Both the position numbers and the translations under genes were made by a program. The notes beneath the pieces were generated by a model, which was not told the origin of the DNA, did no database searches, and worked only from the letters and a program-made list of their open reading frames with translations. This document shows, piece by piece, positions 26,488-35,452 of a stretch of 64,000 nucleotides of DNA. Each line of letters starts with the position of its first letter. The first letter of the stretch is position 1. This DNA is from Pantoea sp. 1.19 (lineage in GTDB: Bacteria; Pseudomonadota; Gammaproteobacteria; Enterobacterales; Enterobacteriaceae). The DNA lies in NCBI RefSeq assembly GCF_001922585.1, contig NZ_MRBS01000007.1, positions 62,001 to 126,000 on the forward strand, read 5' to 3'.

Positions 26488-27477
26488 ATGAGTCAGCCAT
26501 TACCTTCCCTGCGTTTTTCCGTTGCCCCGATGCTCGACTGGACCGATCGTCACTGTCGCTATTTCCACCGTCAGCTAACCCGCCAGGCGCTGCTGTATAC
26601 CGAGATGGTCACCACAGGTGCCATCATTCACGGTAAAGGGGATTATCTGCACTACAGCGAGGCGGAGCAGCCGGTGGCGCTGCAGCTGGGCGGAAGCGAT
26701 CCGGCGGCGCTGGCGCAGTGTGCCAGGCTGGCGGAGGCGCGCGGCTATAATGAGGTGAATCTCAACGTCGGCTGCCCCTCCGATCGCGTGCAGAACGGGC
26801 GCTTTGGCGCCTGCCTGATGGGGGAGGCCGCGCTGGTGGCGGACTGCGTGAAGGCGATGCGCGACGCCGTATCGATCCCGGTGACGGTAAAAACCCGCAT
26901 CGGCATTGATGAGCAGGACAGCTATGCCTTTCTGGTGGATTTTGTCGGGACGGTCGCCGAGCGCGGCGGCTGCGAGACCTTTATCATTCATGCGCGTAAA
27001 GCGTGGCTCTCCGGCCTGAGTCCAAAAGAGAATCGTGAGATCCCGCCGCTGGACTACCCACGCGTCTGGCAGCTGAAAAAAGCGTTTCCGCAGCTCACCA
27101 TGGCCATCAACGGCGGAATTAAAACGCTGGCCGAGGCGCGTCAGCATCTGGAACACGTGGACGGCGTGATGGTTGGGCGCGAGGCCTACCAAAATCCCAG
27201 CCTGCTGCTGGGCGTGGATCGCGAGATCTTCGGCGTCGCCGCCGCCGCCGTGAGTGCGGTCGACGCGGTGCGCGCCATGTATCCGTATATCGAAGCCGAG
27301 CTGCAGCAGGGGACCTATCTCGGTCACGTTACCCGGCACATGCTCGGTCTGTTCCAGGGGATCCCCGGTGCGCGTCAGTGGCGCCGCTACCTGAGCGAAA
27401 ATGCCCACAAACCGGGGGCCGATCTGCGTGTGGTCGAGCATGCGCTGTCGCTGGTGGCAGAGCGCGCGATCGCCTGA
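26488..27477 (+). CDS. dusA: tRNA-dihydrouridine synthase A
   Basis: FMN-dependent reduction of U20/U20a in tRNA D-loops. The 329-residue protein has [16 protein letters not shown] at the start, the catalytic Cys96 in [12 protein letters not shown], and the FMN-phosphate motif NGGI...[10 protein letters not shown]. dusA is a known insertion site for a family of integrases. Here the gene is whole, and a phage-derived block without integrase lies on its 5' side. Confidence 0.95.
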   Translation: MSQPLPSLRFSVAPMLDWTDRHCRYFHRQLTRQALLYTEMVTTGAIIHGKGDYLHYSEAEQPVALQLGGSDPAALAQCARLAEARGYNEVNLNVGCPSDRVQNGRFGACLMGEAALVADCVKAMRDAVSIPVTVKTRIGIDEQDSYAFLVDFVGTVAERGGCETFIIHARKAWLSGLSPKENREIPPLDYPRVWQLKKAFPQLTMAINGGIKTLAEARQHLEHVDGVMVGREAYQNPSLLLGVDREIFGVAAAAVSAVDAVRAMYPYIEAELQQGTYLGHVTRHMLGLFQGIPGARQWRRYLSENAHKPGADLRVVEHALSLVAERAIA

Positions 27478-27585
27478 TCGGCGAGCCTGGTCATTTTTAC
27501 GCCTCGAGGCGGTGAAATTGACCAGTAATTCCCGCCTCTTTCGAGCCAGTTTCAAGCTATTCAGTGGGTTATCCCGCGGTATTCG

Positions 27586-27602
27586 TTGGCACGCTTCTTG
27601 AA
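27586..27602 (+). promoter_or_regulatory. Sigma-54 promoter of pspG
   Basis: TTGGCACGCTTCTTGAA matches the -24/-12 consensus (TGGCAC, five bases, TTGCA) with A in place of the C of the -12 element. It ends 42 bases before pspG, which in E. coli is driven by sigma-54 and PspF. Confidence 0.82.
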
Positions 27603-27644
27603 AGGTTTGCCTGAATCCGTTAATGATCGTGCTGGAGTCGCGCC

Positions 27645-27878
27645 ATGGAACTGTTATTTGTGCTGGGATTTTTCGTCATGCTGATGCTGACCGGCGTATC
27701 GCTATTGGGCGTACTGGCGGCGCTGGCGGTGGCCACGGTGGTGATGGTGGTCGGTGGGTTGCTGATGCTGGTGATTCACGTCCTGCCGTGGCTGCTGCTG
27801 GCGGTGGCCGCGGTGTGGCTATGGCGGCGTTGGCAGGGGGGGCGCCATCTCCCCCGCCGCTGGCGGCAGCAGGGCTGA
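27645..27878 (+). CDS. pspG: Phage shock protein PspG
   Basis: A 77-residue inner-membrane protein with two long hydrophobic helices and a basic tail, matching E. coli PspG in start (MELLFVLGFFVMLMLTGVSL), size and position between dusA and qorA. It is part of the PspF regulon that responds to envelope stress. The last 15 residues are very arginine-rich. Confidence 0.93.
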   Translation: MELLFVLGFFVMLMLTGVSLLGVLAALAVATVVMVVGGLLMLVIHVLPWLLLAVAAVWLWRRWQGGRHLPRRWRQQG

Positions 27879-27884
27879 GTGGAA

Positions 27885-27900
27885 TGTGGTGCAGATCACA
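27885..27900. promoter_or_regulatory. CRP-like site after pspG
   Basis: TGTGGTGCAGATCACA fits the CRP consensus with one mismatch. It lies about 50 bases upstream of a candidate promoter (TTGCCT, 16 bases, TAACAT at 27911-27938) for the downstream small RNA. Confidence 0.45.
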
Positions 27901-27944
27901 TCCTCGGCTTTTGCCTGCGCGTTACGCCGTGATAACATATTTTT

Positions 27945-28065
27945 TACTTATGTTTTCTGTCACACTGGTTCCACCAAAGTGAACTGAATTCACTGCCGCT
28001 GACCCTACAAGCAGCGAACAAAAATAATAAACCCCCTCAGGGCTTCCTTACGGAAGCCCTTTTTT
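27945..28065 (+). ncRNA. Candidate PspH-type small RNA
   Basis: About 120 bases between pspG and qorA that end in a strong Rho-independent terminator, with a plausible own promoter or release from the pspG 3' end. In E. coli the Hfq-bound sRNA PspH comes from the pspG 3' region, so the position fits. The primary sequence was not compared with PspH, and the exact 5' end is a guess. Confidence 0.4.
28040..28065 (+). terminator. Terminator after pspG / candidate sRNA
   Basis: Stem GGGCTTCC / GGAAGCCC with loop TTAC, followed by six T residues, just before the convergent qorA stop. Confidence 0.92.
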
Positions 28066-28068
28066 CAT

Positions 28069-29052
28069 TCAGGGGATCAGCAGGCTGGAGCCTTGGGTGC
28101 GGCGGCCCTGCAGCGCTTCGTGGGCGCGCGACGCGTCGCGCAGGGCAAACTGCTGTGATGCCGGCACCGCGACGTCAATTGCCCCGCTGGCCAGCAGGGA
28201 AAAGAGCGCGTTACTGGCAATGCGCAGCGTCTCGCGATCGCGAATATAGCCGTTGAGCGAGGGGCGGGTGACGTAGAGGGAGCCTTTCTGGTTAAGGATA
28301 GCCAGATCCACGCCGGTGACCGGACCGGAGGCGTTGCCGAAGCTGACCATCAGCCCGCGCGGCCGCAGGCAGTCAAGCGAGGCTTCCCAGGTGGCTTTGC
28401 CCACCGAGTCATATACCACCGCTACCTTGTTACCGTCGGTCAGTTCGCTGAGCCGGGCGGCAATTGGCTCCTGATTGTAGTTGATGGTCGCCCAGGCCCC
28501 GGCCGCCTTCGCCCGTGCGGCTTTTTCAGCCGAACCGACGGTGCCTATCAGATGGGCGCCCAGCGCTTTTGCCCACTGGCAGGCGATCAGCCCGACGCCG
28601 CCAGCGGCGGCGTGAAACAGAAAAGTGTCGCCTGGCTTGATGTGCCAGGTTTGCCGCAGCAGATAGTAGACGGTTAATCCTTTCAGAAATGAGGCGGCGG
28701 CCTGCGCAAAGGTGATGCCGTCCGGCAGCCGCGCCAGTTTATCCTGATCGACGCAGTGGTATTCGCTGTAGGCACCGGGCGAGGACTGGGCATAAACCAC
28801 CCGATCGCCCGGCTGCAGGCCGGTCACGTCGGCCCCGACCTTTTTCACCACGCCGGCGGCTTCGGTCCCGAGACCCGACGGCAGCGACGGCGCCGGGTAG
28901 AGGCCGCTGCGTACGTAGGTATCGATATAGTTAACGCCGATCGCCTTGTTCTCTACCAGCACCTGCTGCGGGCCGGGATCGCTGACCTCGACGTCGACCC
29001 AGCGCAGCACTTCCGGTCCACCGTACTGCTGGAATTCAATCCGCTTTGCCAT
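28069..29052 (-). CDS. qorA: NADPH:quinone oxidoreductase QorA
   Basis: Zinc-free medium-chain dehydrogenase of the zeta-crystallin type that reduces quinones with NADPH. It has 327 residues from the ATG at 29052. The nucleotide-binding loop is HAAAGGVGLIACQWAKALGA, and the entry motif is NKAIGVNYIDTYVRSGLYP. It is divergent from dnaB with 84 bases between them, as in E. coli. Confidence 0.95.
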   Translation of the reverse strand: MAKRIEFQQYGGPEVLRWVDVEVSDPGPQQVLVENKAIGVNYIDTYVRSGLYPAPSLPSGLGTEAAGVVKKVGADVTGLQPGDRVVYAQSSPGAYSEYHCVDQDKLARLPDGITFAQAAASFLKGLTVYYLLRQTWHIKPGDTFLFHAAAGGVGLIACQWAKALGAHLIGTVGSAEKAARAKAAGAWATINYNQEPIAARLSELTDGNKVAVVYDSVGKATWEASLDCLRPRGLMVSFGNASGPVTGVDLAILNQKGSLYVTRPSLNGYIRDRETLRIASNALFSLLASGAIDVAVPASQQFALRDASRAHEALQGRRTQGSSLLIP

Positions 29053-29136
29053 GCTCTCTCCTTTTCTCCGGTTGGGTTGCACACGCCGGGACGGTATACT
29101 GGCGCGTCCTCAACTGAATTCGGTAACGCACCCACT

Positions 29137-30546
29137 ATGGCAGGAAAACAACCCGGCAACAAATCCACTGAACCGCGCGATCGTCAGGTCGAAGGCCTGA
29201 AGCTGCCGCCCCATTCGCTGGAGGCCGAGCAGTCGGTTCTCGGCGGATTAATGCTGGATAACGAACGCTGGGATAACGTTGCTGAGCGCGTGGTGGCAAA
29301 AGACTTTTTCAGCCGCCCGCATCGGCTGATCTTTACCGAGATGCAGAAGCTGCTGGAGGCCAGCAAGCCGATCGATTTGATCACCCTCTCTGAATCGCTG
29401 GAGACCAAAGGTGAACTGGAGATGGTTGGCGGCTTCGCCTACCTGGCCGAGCTGTCAAAAAACACCCCCAGCGCAGCGAACATCAGCGCCTATGCCGATA
29501 TCGTGCGCGAGCGGGCGGTGGTGCGCGAGATGATTGCCGTCGCCAATGAAATCGCCGACGCCGGCTACGATCCGCAGGGGCGCAGCAGTGAAGACCTGCT
29601 GGACCTGGCGGAGTCACGGGTATTTCAGATTGCGGAAAATCGCGCCAACAAAGATGAAGGCCCGAAGGGGGTGGATGCCATCCTCGAGGCGACCATCTCG
29701 CGCATCGAATCACTCTACCAGATGCCCCACGATGGGGTGACTGGCGTCGATACCGGCTACAACGATCTGAATAAAAAAACCGCCGGCCTGCAGGGATCGG
29801 ATCTGATCATCGTTGCGGCGCGTCCCTCGATGGGGAAAACCACCTTCGCCATGAACCTGTGTGAAAACGCCGCGATGACCCAGGAAAAACCGGTGCTGAT
29901 TTTCAGCCTCGAGATGCCCGGTGAGCAGCTGATGATGCGTATGCTGGCGTCGCTGTCGCGCGTTGACCAGACGCGGATCCGTACCGGCCAGCTCGACGAT
30001 GAAGACTGGGCTCGTATCTCCAGCACCATGGGGATCCTGATTGAAAAGAAAAACATGTATATCGATGACTCCTCCGGCCTGACGCCGACCGAAGTGCGCT
30101 CCCGCGCGCGTCGCGTCTACCGCGAGAACGGTGGTCTGAGCATGATAATGATCGACTACCTGCAGCTGATGCGCGTGCCGTCGCTGTCGGATAACCGTAC
30201 GCTGGAGATTGCCGAAATCTCCCGCTCGCTGAAGGCGCTGGCGAAAGAGCTGAACGTGCCGGTGGTGGCCCTGTCGCAGCTGAATCGCTCGCTGGAGCAG
30301 CGCGCTGATAAGCGCCCGGTAAACTCGGACCTGCGTGAGTCCGGCTCTATTGAGCAGGATGCCGACCTGATCATGTTTATTTATCGCGATGAGGTCTATC
30401 ACGAGAACAGCGATTTGAAAGGCATCGCCGAAATCATTATCGGTAAGCAGCGTAATGGCCCGATAGGCAGCGTACGCCTCACCTTTAATGGTCAGTGGTC
30501 ACGTTTCGATAACTACGCCGGGCCGGCCTACGACGACGAATACTGA
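29137..30546 (+). CDS. dnaB: Replicative DNA helicase DnaB
   Basis: Hexameric 5'-3' helicase of the replication fork. It has 469 residues from the ATG at 29137; upstream extension of the frame is not protein-like. The N-terminal DnaG-interaction domain begins LKLPPHSLEAEQSVLGGLML. Walker A is AARPSMGKTTF, Walker B is MIMIDYLQLM, and motif H4 is DLRESGSIEQDADLI. No intein is present. Confidence 0.97.
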   Translation: MAGKQPGNKSTEPRDRQVEGLKLPPHSLEAEQSVLGGLMLDNERWDNVAERVVAKDFFSRPHRLIFTEMQKLLEASKPIDLITLSESLETKGELEMVGGFAYLAELSKNTPSAANISAYADIVRERAVVREMIAVANEIADAGYDPQGRSSEDLLDLAESRVFQIAENRANKDEGPKGVDAILEATISRIESLYQMPHDGVTGVDTGYNDLNKKTAGLQGSDLIIVAARPSMGKTTFAMNLCENAAMTQEKPVLIFSLEMPGEQLMMRMLASLSRVDQTRIRTGQLDDEDWARISSTMGILIEKKNMYIDDSSGLTPTEVRSRARRVYRENGGLSMIMIDYLQLMRVPSLSDNRTLEIAEISRSLKALAKELNVPVVALSQLNRSLEQRADKRPVNSDLRESGSIEQDADLIMFIYRDEVYHENSDLKGIAEIIIGKQRNGPIGSVRLTFNGQWSRFDNYAGPAYDDEY

Positions 30547-30673
30547 TCCCGCGCGGGGCAGTGTCCGGATGCACACTTTGTGCATCCGCAGCGCGTCATC
30601 ACCCAATCGTGTTGGACAGCCCGGCTACGCATGCGCTTAGCTGATGGCGACTGACGGTGAAGACCGCCCCATC

Positions 30674-31133
30674 ATGACCTGTACCCTGGATGATTACGAT
30701 CTGTCCCTGCTCTCTTTGCTGGAAGCCAATGGCCGGCTGACTAATCACGAGCTGAGCGAACGGATTGGCCTGTCCGCCTCGCAGTGCTCGCGCCGGCGGA
30801 TTTGCCTTGAGTCAAGCGGCGCTATCCTGGGCTATCACGCCAGGCCAGCGCATCACCGGCCAGATCGAGGTGTGGTTGATAAGCCATACCGACGATCACG
30901 TCGCCAGTTTTCACCGGATGGTGGCGGAGGGGAGCGCCATGGTGGACGCCTGGAAGACCACCGGCGACGCTGACTACCTGCTAAAGGTCGCGGTGCGTGA
31001 TTTAGCCGGCCTGAGCGTCCTGTTCAGCCAGCTGGCGGCCGGCCTCCGCAGCGTGTCCCACGTGAAGACCTCGGGGGTGCTGAGCCGGTTGAAAGAAAAC
31101 GGCCTGATGCATCTGCCGCCGGAGCCGGTATAG
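30674..31133 (+). pseudogene. Broken Lrp/AsnC-family regulator
   Basis: The first half (LDDYDLSLLSLLEANGRLTNHELSERIGLSASQCSRRR) is an Lrp-type winged helix in one frame. The second half (GQIEVWLISHTDDHVASF, DAWKTTGDADYLLKVAVRDL, HVKTSGVLSRLKENGLM) is the ligand-binding domain in another. The shift, with a small deletion, lies near 30840 after GAILGYHAR. If the sequence is right the protein is lost; otherwise it probably regulated the adjacent YitT-type gene or tyrB. Confidence 0.82.
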
Positions 31134-31380
31134 CGCCCCACGATGGGGCATTGCCGCACCCGCAGGGGGCACGCTTGCCCCGCCGGGCGCGATATGTGTA
31201 ACGCACCGCCTGTTAGTGCACGTTATGCGCAGCCTCTGCCGCCAGTGCGCACCAATGTGAGCATTTAAAGCGTAAATTATTCAATGGGTTAATCATTATC
31301 ACCGTCCGGTGAGAGACGTCTACCGCCGGATTGGTGTGCTTTTTGCTGTCTCACGGTATCCTGACTGTGAGAGCCCCGTA

Positions 31381-32007
31381 ATGGAAAATTTACTGCGTCC
31401 GACCCGTATTCCCCACTCCCTGACCGAAGATGCCCTGGCGCTGCTGTTTGGCACGCTGATGGTGTCATTTGGCGTGGTGCTGCTGCGCCAGGCCGGGGCG
31501 CTGACCGGCGGCACCGCCGGGCTGGCATTTTTAATTCACTACGCCAGCGGACTCTCCTTTGGCGGCGCATTTTTTCTGCTGAATGTGCCTTTTTACTGGC
31601 TGGCGCTGAAGCGGATGGGGCGGGCGTTTACCCTGAAAACCTTTTGCGCCGTGGCGCTGGTCTCACTGTTTAGCGATCTGCACGGGCGGTTGATGCATTT
31701 TGATGCGCTGAATCCCTGGTATGCGACGCTGTTGGGTAGCGTGATCATGGGAATAGGGTTTATTGTGTTGTTTCGCCATCAGGCCAGCCTGGGCGGCGTC
31801 AATATTCTGGCGCTGTGGCTGCAGGACAACGTTGGCCTGCGCGCCGGTAAGCTGCAGATGGCGGTAGACTGCGTCGTGGTGCTGGCCTCGCTGTGGTTGG
31901 TCTCGCTGCCGATGCTGCTGGCGTCGGTCGCCGGTGCGGCAATCATGAACCTGATTATTGCCATGAATCACCGCCCCGGCCGCTACGATGCCGCATCGCG
32001 CGGCTGA
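31381..32007 (+). CDS. YitT-family membrane protein
   Basis: A 208-residue inner-membrane protein with about five helices; [31 protein letters not shown] is the family entry block. YitT-family (DUF161) proteins are of unknown transport function. The start at ATG 31381 is chosen because the upstream 24 codons are not conserved-looking. It overlaps nothing and is followed 46 bases later by tyrB. In E. coli this position holds alr. Confidence 0.85.
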   Translation: MENLLRPTRIPHSLTEDALALLFGTLMVSFGVVLLRQAGALTGGTAGLAFLIHYASGLSFGGAFFLLNVPFYWLALKRMGRAFTLKTFCAVALVSLFSDLHGRLMHFDALNPWYATLLGSVIMGIGFIVLFRHQASLGGVNILALWLQDNVGLRAGKLQMAVDCVVVLASLWLVSLPMLLASVAGAAIMNLIIAMNHRPGRYDAASRG

Positions 32008-32053
32008 TTATTGTCCCGTCAGGGACGGTCTGACATTTTTGGAGAGTGACACT

Positions 32054-33253
32054 GTGTTTCAAAACGTTGATGCCTATGCGGGCGACCCGATCCTGTCGTT
32101 AATGGAAGCCTTTAAGCAGGATGGGCGTAGCCATAAAGTCAACCTGAGTATCGGGCTGTACTATGACGAGCAGGGCATCATTCCGCAGCTCGACGCCGTG
32201 AGCCAGGCGCGTGCGCGTCTGAACGCGCTGCCGGCGGAAGCCTCGCTCTACCTGCCGATGGAAGGGCTGGCGCCCTATCGCCAGGCGATCGGTCCGCTGC
32301 TGTTTGGTGCCGATCATCCGGCGCTGCAGAGCGGTCGCATCGCGACCATTCAAACCCTCGGTGGCTCCGGCGCGCTGAAGGTCGGCGCGGATTTCCTGAA
32401 GCGCTACTTCCCGGACTCCCAAGTGTGGGTCAGCGATCCGACCTGGGAAAACCACGTGGCGATTTTTAACGGCGCCGGCTTCACCGTCAATACTTATCCG
32501 TGGTACGACAGCGAGACGCACGGCGTGAAGTTTGCGGCCTTTATTGCCGCGCTGGAGGCACTGCCGGCGCGGAGCATCGTACTGCTGCATCCGTGCTGCC
32601 ATAACCCGACCGGTGCGGATCTGACGCCGGCGCAGTGGGATGTGGTTACCGGGGTGCTGAAAGCGCGTGAGCTGATCCCGTTTCTCGATATTGCTTATCA
32701 GGGTTTTGGCAGCGGCATGGACGAGGATGCTTACGCGATGCGGGTGATTGCGGCCGCGGGCATTCCGGCGCTGGTCAGCAACTCGTTTTCTAAAATCTTC
32801 TCACTTTACGGCGAGCGCGTCGGCGGGCTGTCGGTCATTTGCGAAGACGCAGAGGCCGCCTCGCGCGTGCTCGGTCAGCTGAAAGCCACGGTGCGGCGCA
32901 ACTACTCCAGCCCGGCCAACTTCGGCGCGCAGCTGGTCTCCTGCGTGCTCAACGATCCGGCGCTGAAGGCCAACTGGCTGGCGGAAGTCGACAGAATGCG
33001 CCTGCACATCCTCGATATGCGTCAGGCACTGGTGCAGGTGTTGAGCGAAGCGCTGCCGGGCAGGAACGTAGACTACCTGCTCACTCAGCGTGGGATGTTC
33101 AGCTACACCGGGCTGACCCCGGCGCAGGTCGATCGGCTGCGCGAAGAGTATGCGATTTACCTGGTCGGCAGCGGGCGGATGTGCGTGGCCGGCCTCAACA
33201 GCCGCAACGTACATCAGGTGGCGGAAGCCTTTGCCGCCGTGCTGACGCACTAA
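32054..33253 (+). CDS. tyrB: Aromatic amino acid aminotransferase TyrB
   Basis: PLP enzyme that makes tyrosine, phenylalanine and leucine from their keto acids. It has 399 residues with a GTG start ([12 protein letters not shown]), the same unusual start as in E. coli, behind GGAGAGTG. The PLP lysine is in [16 protein letters not shown], the phosphate-binding part in [15 protein letters not shown], and the substrate arginine in [11 protein letters not shown] strong terminator follows. Confidence 0.95.
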   Translation: MFQNVDAYAGDPILSLMEAFKQDGRSHKVNLSIGLYYDEQGIIPQLDAVSQARARLNALPAEASLYLPMEGLAPYRQAIGPLLFGADHPALQSGRIATIQTLGGSGALKVGADFLKRYFPDSQVWVSDPTWENHVAIFNGAGFTVNTYPWYDSETHGVKFAAFIAALEALPARSIVLLHPCCHNPTGADLTPAQWDVVTGVLKARELIPFLDIAYQGFGSGMDEDAYAMRVIAAAGIPALVSNSFSKIFSLYGERVGGLSVICEDAEAASRVLGQLKATVRRNYSSPANFGAQLVSCVLNDPALKANWLAEVDRMRLHILDMRQALVQVLSEALPGRNVDYLLTQRGMFSYTGLTPAQVDRLREEYAIYLVGSGRMCVAGLNSRNVHQVAEAFAAVLTH

Positions 33254-33261
33254 ACCTCCTC

Positions 33262-33288
33262 GCCCCGCCCGCGCGGGGCACTTTTTTT
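33262..33288 (+). terminator. tyrB terminator
   Basis: Stem GCCCCGC / GCGGGGC with a 4-base loop, then AC and seven T residues. Confidence 0.92.
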
Positions 33289-33372
33289 AAGCCCCTTTCC
33301 GACGCATCGGGTTGTCCTTTCCACCGAATGCGGCACACTGAAGAGCATATCGTTGCGAACGGAGCCTGACCT

Positions 33373-33795
33373 ATGTGGTATCAGCAAGCGTTAACCTTGC
33401 GTCCTAAAGCGCGCGGCTTTCATCTGGTGACCGAGGAGATTGTCCGACAGCTCCCGGCGCTGGGTGATGTCAATACCGGCCTGCTGCACCTGCTGCTGCA
33501 GCACACGTCGGCCTCGATTACCCTGAATGAAAACTGCGATCCCGACGTGCGCACGGATATGGAGCACTATTTTCTGCGCCACGTCCCGGAAAATGCGCCG
33601 TGGAAGCACGATGATGAGGGGCCGGACGATATGCCGGCGCACGTGAAATCTTCGCTGCTGGGGGTGTCGCTGATGCTGCCGGTGCAGCGCGGACGTCTGC
33701 TCCTGGGCACCTGGCAGGGCATCTGGTTGGGAGAGCACCGTATCGATGGCGGGCCGCGTCGGCTGCTGGCGACATTACAGGGGGAAGCGAAATGA
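33373..33795 (+). CDS. yjbQ: UPF0047 protein YjbQ
   Basis: A 140-residue protein of the YjbQ/UPF0047 family, with [20 protein letters not shown] and [11 protein letters not shown]. coli YjbQ has been reported to have weak thiamin phosphate synthase activity, with the true role unclear. Its stop overlaps the yjbR start by 4 bases. Confidence 0.93.
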   Translation: MWYQQALTLRPKARGFHLVTEEIVRQLPALGDVNTGLLHLLLQHTSASITLNENCDPDVRTDMEHYFLRHVPENAPWKHDDEGPDDMPAHVKSSLLGVSLMLPVQRGRLLLGTWQGIWLGEHRIDGGPRRLLATLQGEAK

Positions 33796-34112
33796 CCACA
33801 TCCGATTTTCTGGCTTACTGCATGGCCAAAGAGGGCGCTGAGCAAAGCGTACACGGCGACTGGAAAGCCACGCAGATTAAAACGCACGGCGTGCTGTTCG
33901 CGCTGGTGCACGATGTGAAGCCTGGCGGTCAGGCCGTTTCGCTGAAGACCAGTGAGGCGCTGGCGCGCGATCTGCGCGATAAGCATAAGACCATCGTCCC
34001 CAGCGAGCATCTGAATCCGGTGCACTGGAGTACGCTGTGGCTGGAGGGCTCACTGAAAGATTCGGAAATTTACTGGCTGGTGGATGCCTCATACCAGCTG
34101 GCACGCGGCTAA
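33792..34112 (+). CDS. yjbR: MmcQ/YjbR-family protein
   Basis: A 106-residue protein of the MmcQ/YjbR family with a double-wing DNA-binding-like fold. [37 protein letters not shown] and ASYQLAR are typical. The ATG overlaps the yjbQ stop, so the pair is co-translated. The function is unknown. Confidence 0.92.
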   Translation: MTTSDFLAYCMAKEGAEQSVHGDWKATQIKTHGVLFALVHDVKPGGQAVSLKTSEALARDLRDKHKTIVPSEHLNPVHWSTLWLEGSLKDSEIYWLVDASYQLARG

Positions 34113-34133
34113 GCGGGGCCGACACGGCCCCGC
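34113..34133. terminator. Hairpin between yjbR and the dehydrogenase gene
   Basis: Perfect 8-base stem GCGGGGCC / GGCCCCGC with loop GACAC between two convergent stops; no T tract. Confidence 0.5.
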
Positions 34134-34145
34134 GGCGTTACGCTA

Positions 34146-35210
34146 TCAGGCACCGGCTTCCTGACGCAGGGAGTCGATGTCGATCACGAAGCGATATTTC
34201 ACGTCGCTTTTTAGCATACGCTCATAGGCGTCGTTGATCTGATTCATGTTGATCAGCTCAATGTCAGACACCAGGTTGTGCTTACCGCAAAAATCCAGCA
34301 TCTCCTGAGTCTCTTGAATGCCGCCAATCAGCGAGCCGGCAATGGCGCGGCGCTTAAAGATCAGGTTAAACACCTGCGGAGAGGGGTGATCGTGCTCCGG
34401 CGCCCCGACCAGCACCAGCGTCCCTTCACGCTTTAGCAGAGTAATAAACGGATTCAGATCGTGCTGAGCCGCTACGGTATTGACGATCAGGTCAAAGCTG
34501 TTGGCCTGGGCGGCCATCTGCTCTGCATCTTTGGAGATCACCACCTGGTCAGCGCCCAGGCGTTTACCGTCGGCAATTTTAGACTCGGAGGTGGTGAACA
34601 GCACCACTTCAGCCCCCATGGCGTGCGCAATCTTCACGCCCATGTGGCCGAGGCCACCGAGGCCAACAATACCGACTTTTTTACCCGGACCGGCGCCCCA
34701 GTGGCTGAGCGGAGAGTACGTGGTGATCCCGGCGCACAGCAGCGGCGCGGCACCGGCCGGATCGAGATTTTCCGGTACCTTCAGCACGAAGTCTTCGTGG
34801 ACGACCACGTTGGTGGCGTAGCCGCCGTAGGTGATGGCGCCGGTTTCACGATCTTCCCCGTTGTAGGTGCCGGTAAAGCCGTTTTCGCAATACTGTTCCA
34901 GACCCTCATCGCAGCTGGGACAGGTGCGGCAGGAGTCGACCATGCAGCCCACGCCAACCAGATCGCCCACCCGGTATTTGCTGGCGTGATCGCCGACGGC
35001 CAGCACGCGACCGACAATCTCATGCCCCGGTACCACCGGGAAAAGGGTGTTCTTCCACTCGTTACGCGCCTGGTGCAGGTCGGAGTGGCAGACGCCACAG
35101 TATAAAATCTCAATTTCTACATCGTGATGACGCAGCGCACGCGGTTGATAGTCAAACGGCGCCAGCGGCGATGCCGCATCCTGAGCCGCATAGGCGTGGG
35201 TGATTTTCAT
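34146..35210 (-). CDS. Zinc-dependent alcohol/aldehyde dehydrogenase (YahK-like)
   Basis: Medium-chain zinc dehydrogenase of 354 residues, closest in layout to E. coli YahK, an NADPH-dependent aldehyde reductase. The catalytic zinc site begins YCGVCHSDLHQ and continues PGHEIVGRV; the structural zinc is bound by the CRTCPSCDEGLEQYC cluster; the cofactor loop is VGLGGLGHMGVK. The start at ATG 35210 matches the family N terminus. It is a single gene with its own promoter region to the right. Confidence 0.9.
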   Translation of the reverse strand: MKITHAYAAQDAASPLAPFDYQPRALRHHDVEIEILYCGVCHSDLHQARNEWKNTLFPVVPGHEIVGRVLAVGDHASKYRVGDLVGVGCMVDSCRTCPSCDEGLEQYCENGFTGTYNGEDRETGAITYGGYATNVVVHEDFVLKVPENLDPAGAAPLLCAGITTYSPLSHWGAGPGKKVGIVGLGGLGHMGVKIAHAMGAEVVLFTTSESKIADGKRLGADQVVISKDAEQMAAQANSFDLIVNTVAAQHDLNPFITLLKREGTLVLVGAPEHDHPSPQVFNLIFKRRAIAGSLIGGIQETQEMLDFCGKHNLVSDIELINMNQINDAYERMLKSDVKYRFVIDIDSLRQEAGA

Positions 35211-35452
35211 GGTATCTCCGGTTGATCCCGTGTTGGGTTCGCTGAGTGGGAAACGGCATGATAACGGGCGCGCTTCCCCGGTAAAGGTCGCGGCAACAGG
35301 CCGCAAAATATTGTCGAGCCCGATTAGAATAGTCGCTGAGAGCGGTGGCCGATATGCCGGAACCTGTCAAAATCTTGCCTGTTTCTGCTACTGCTACGGC
35401 GATTGAGCAGGGTGAACGGGGGCGATAGGGCCCCCGGTGTGGCGGAAAGCGG

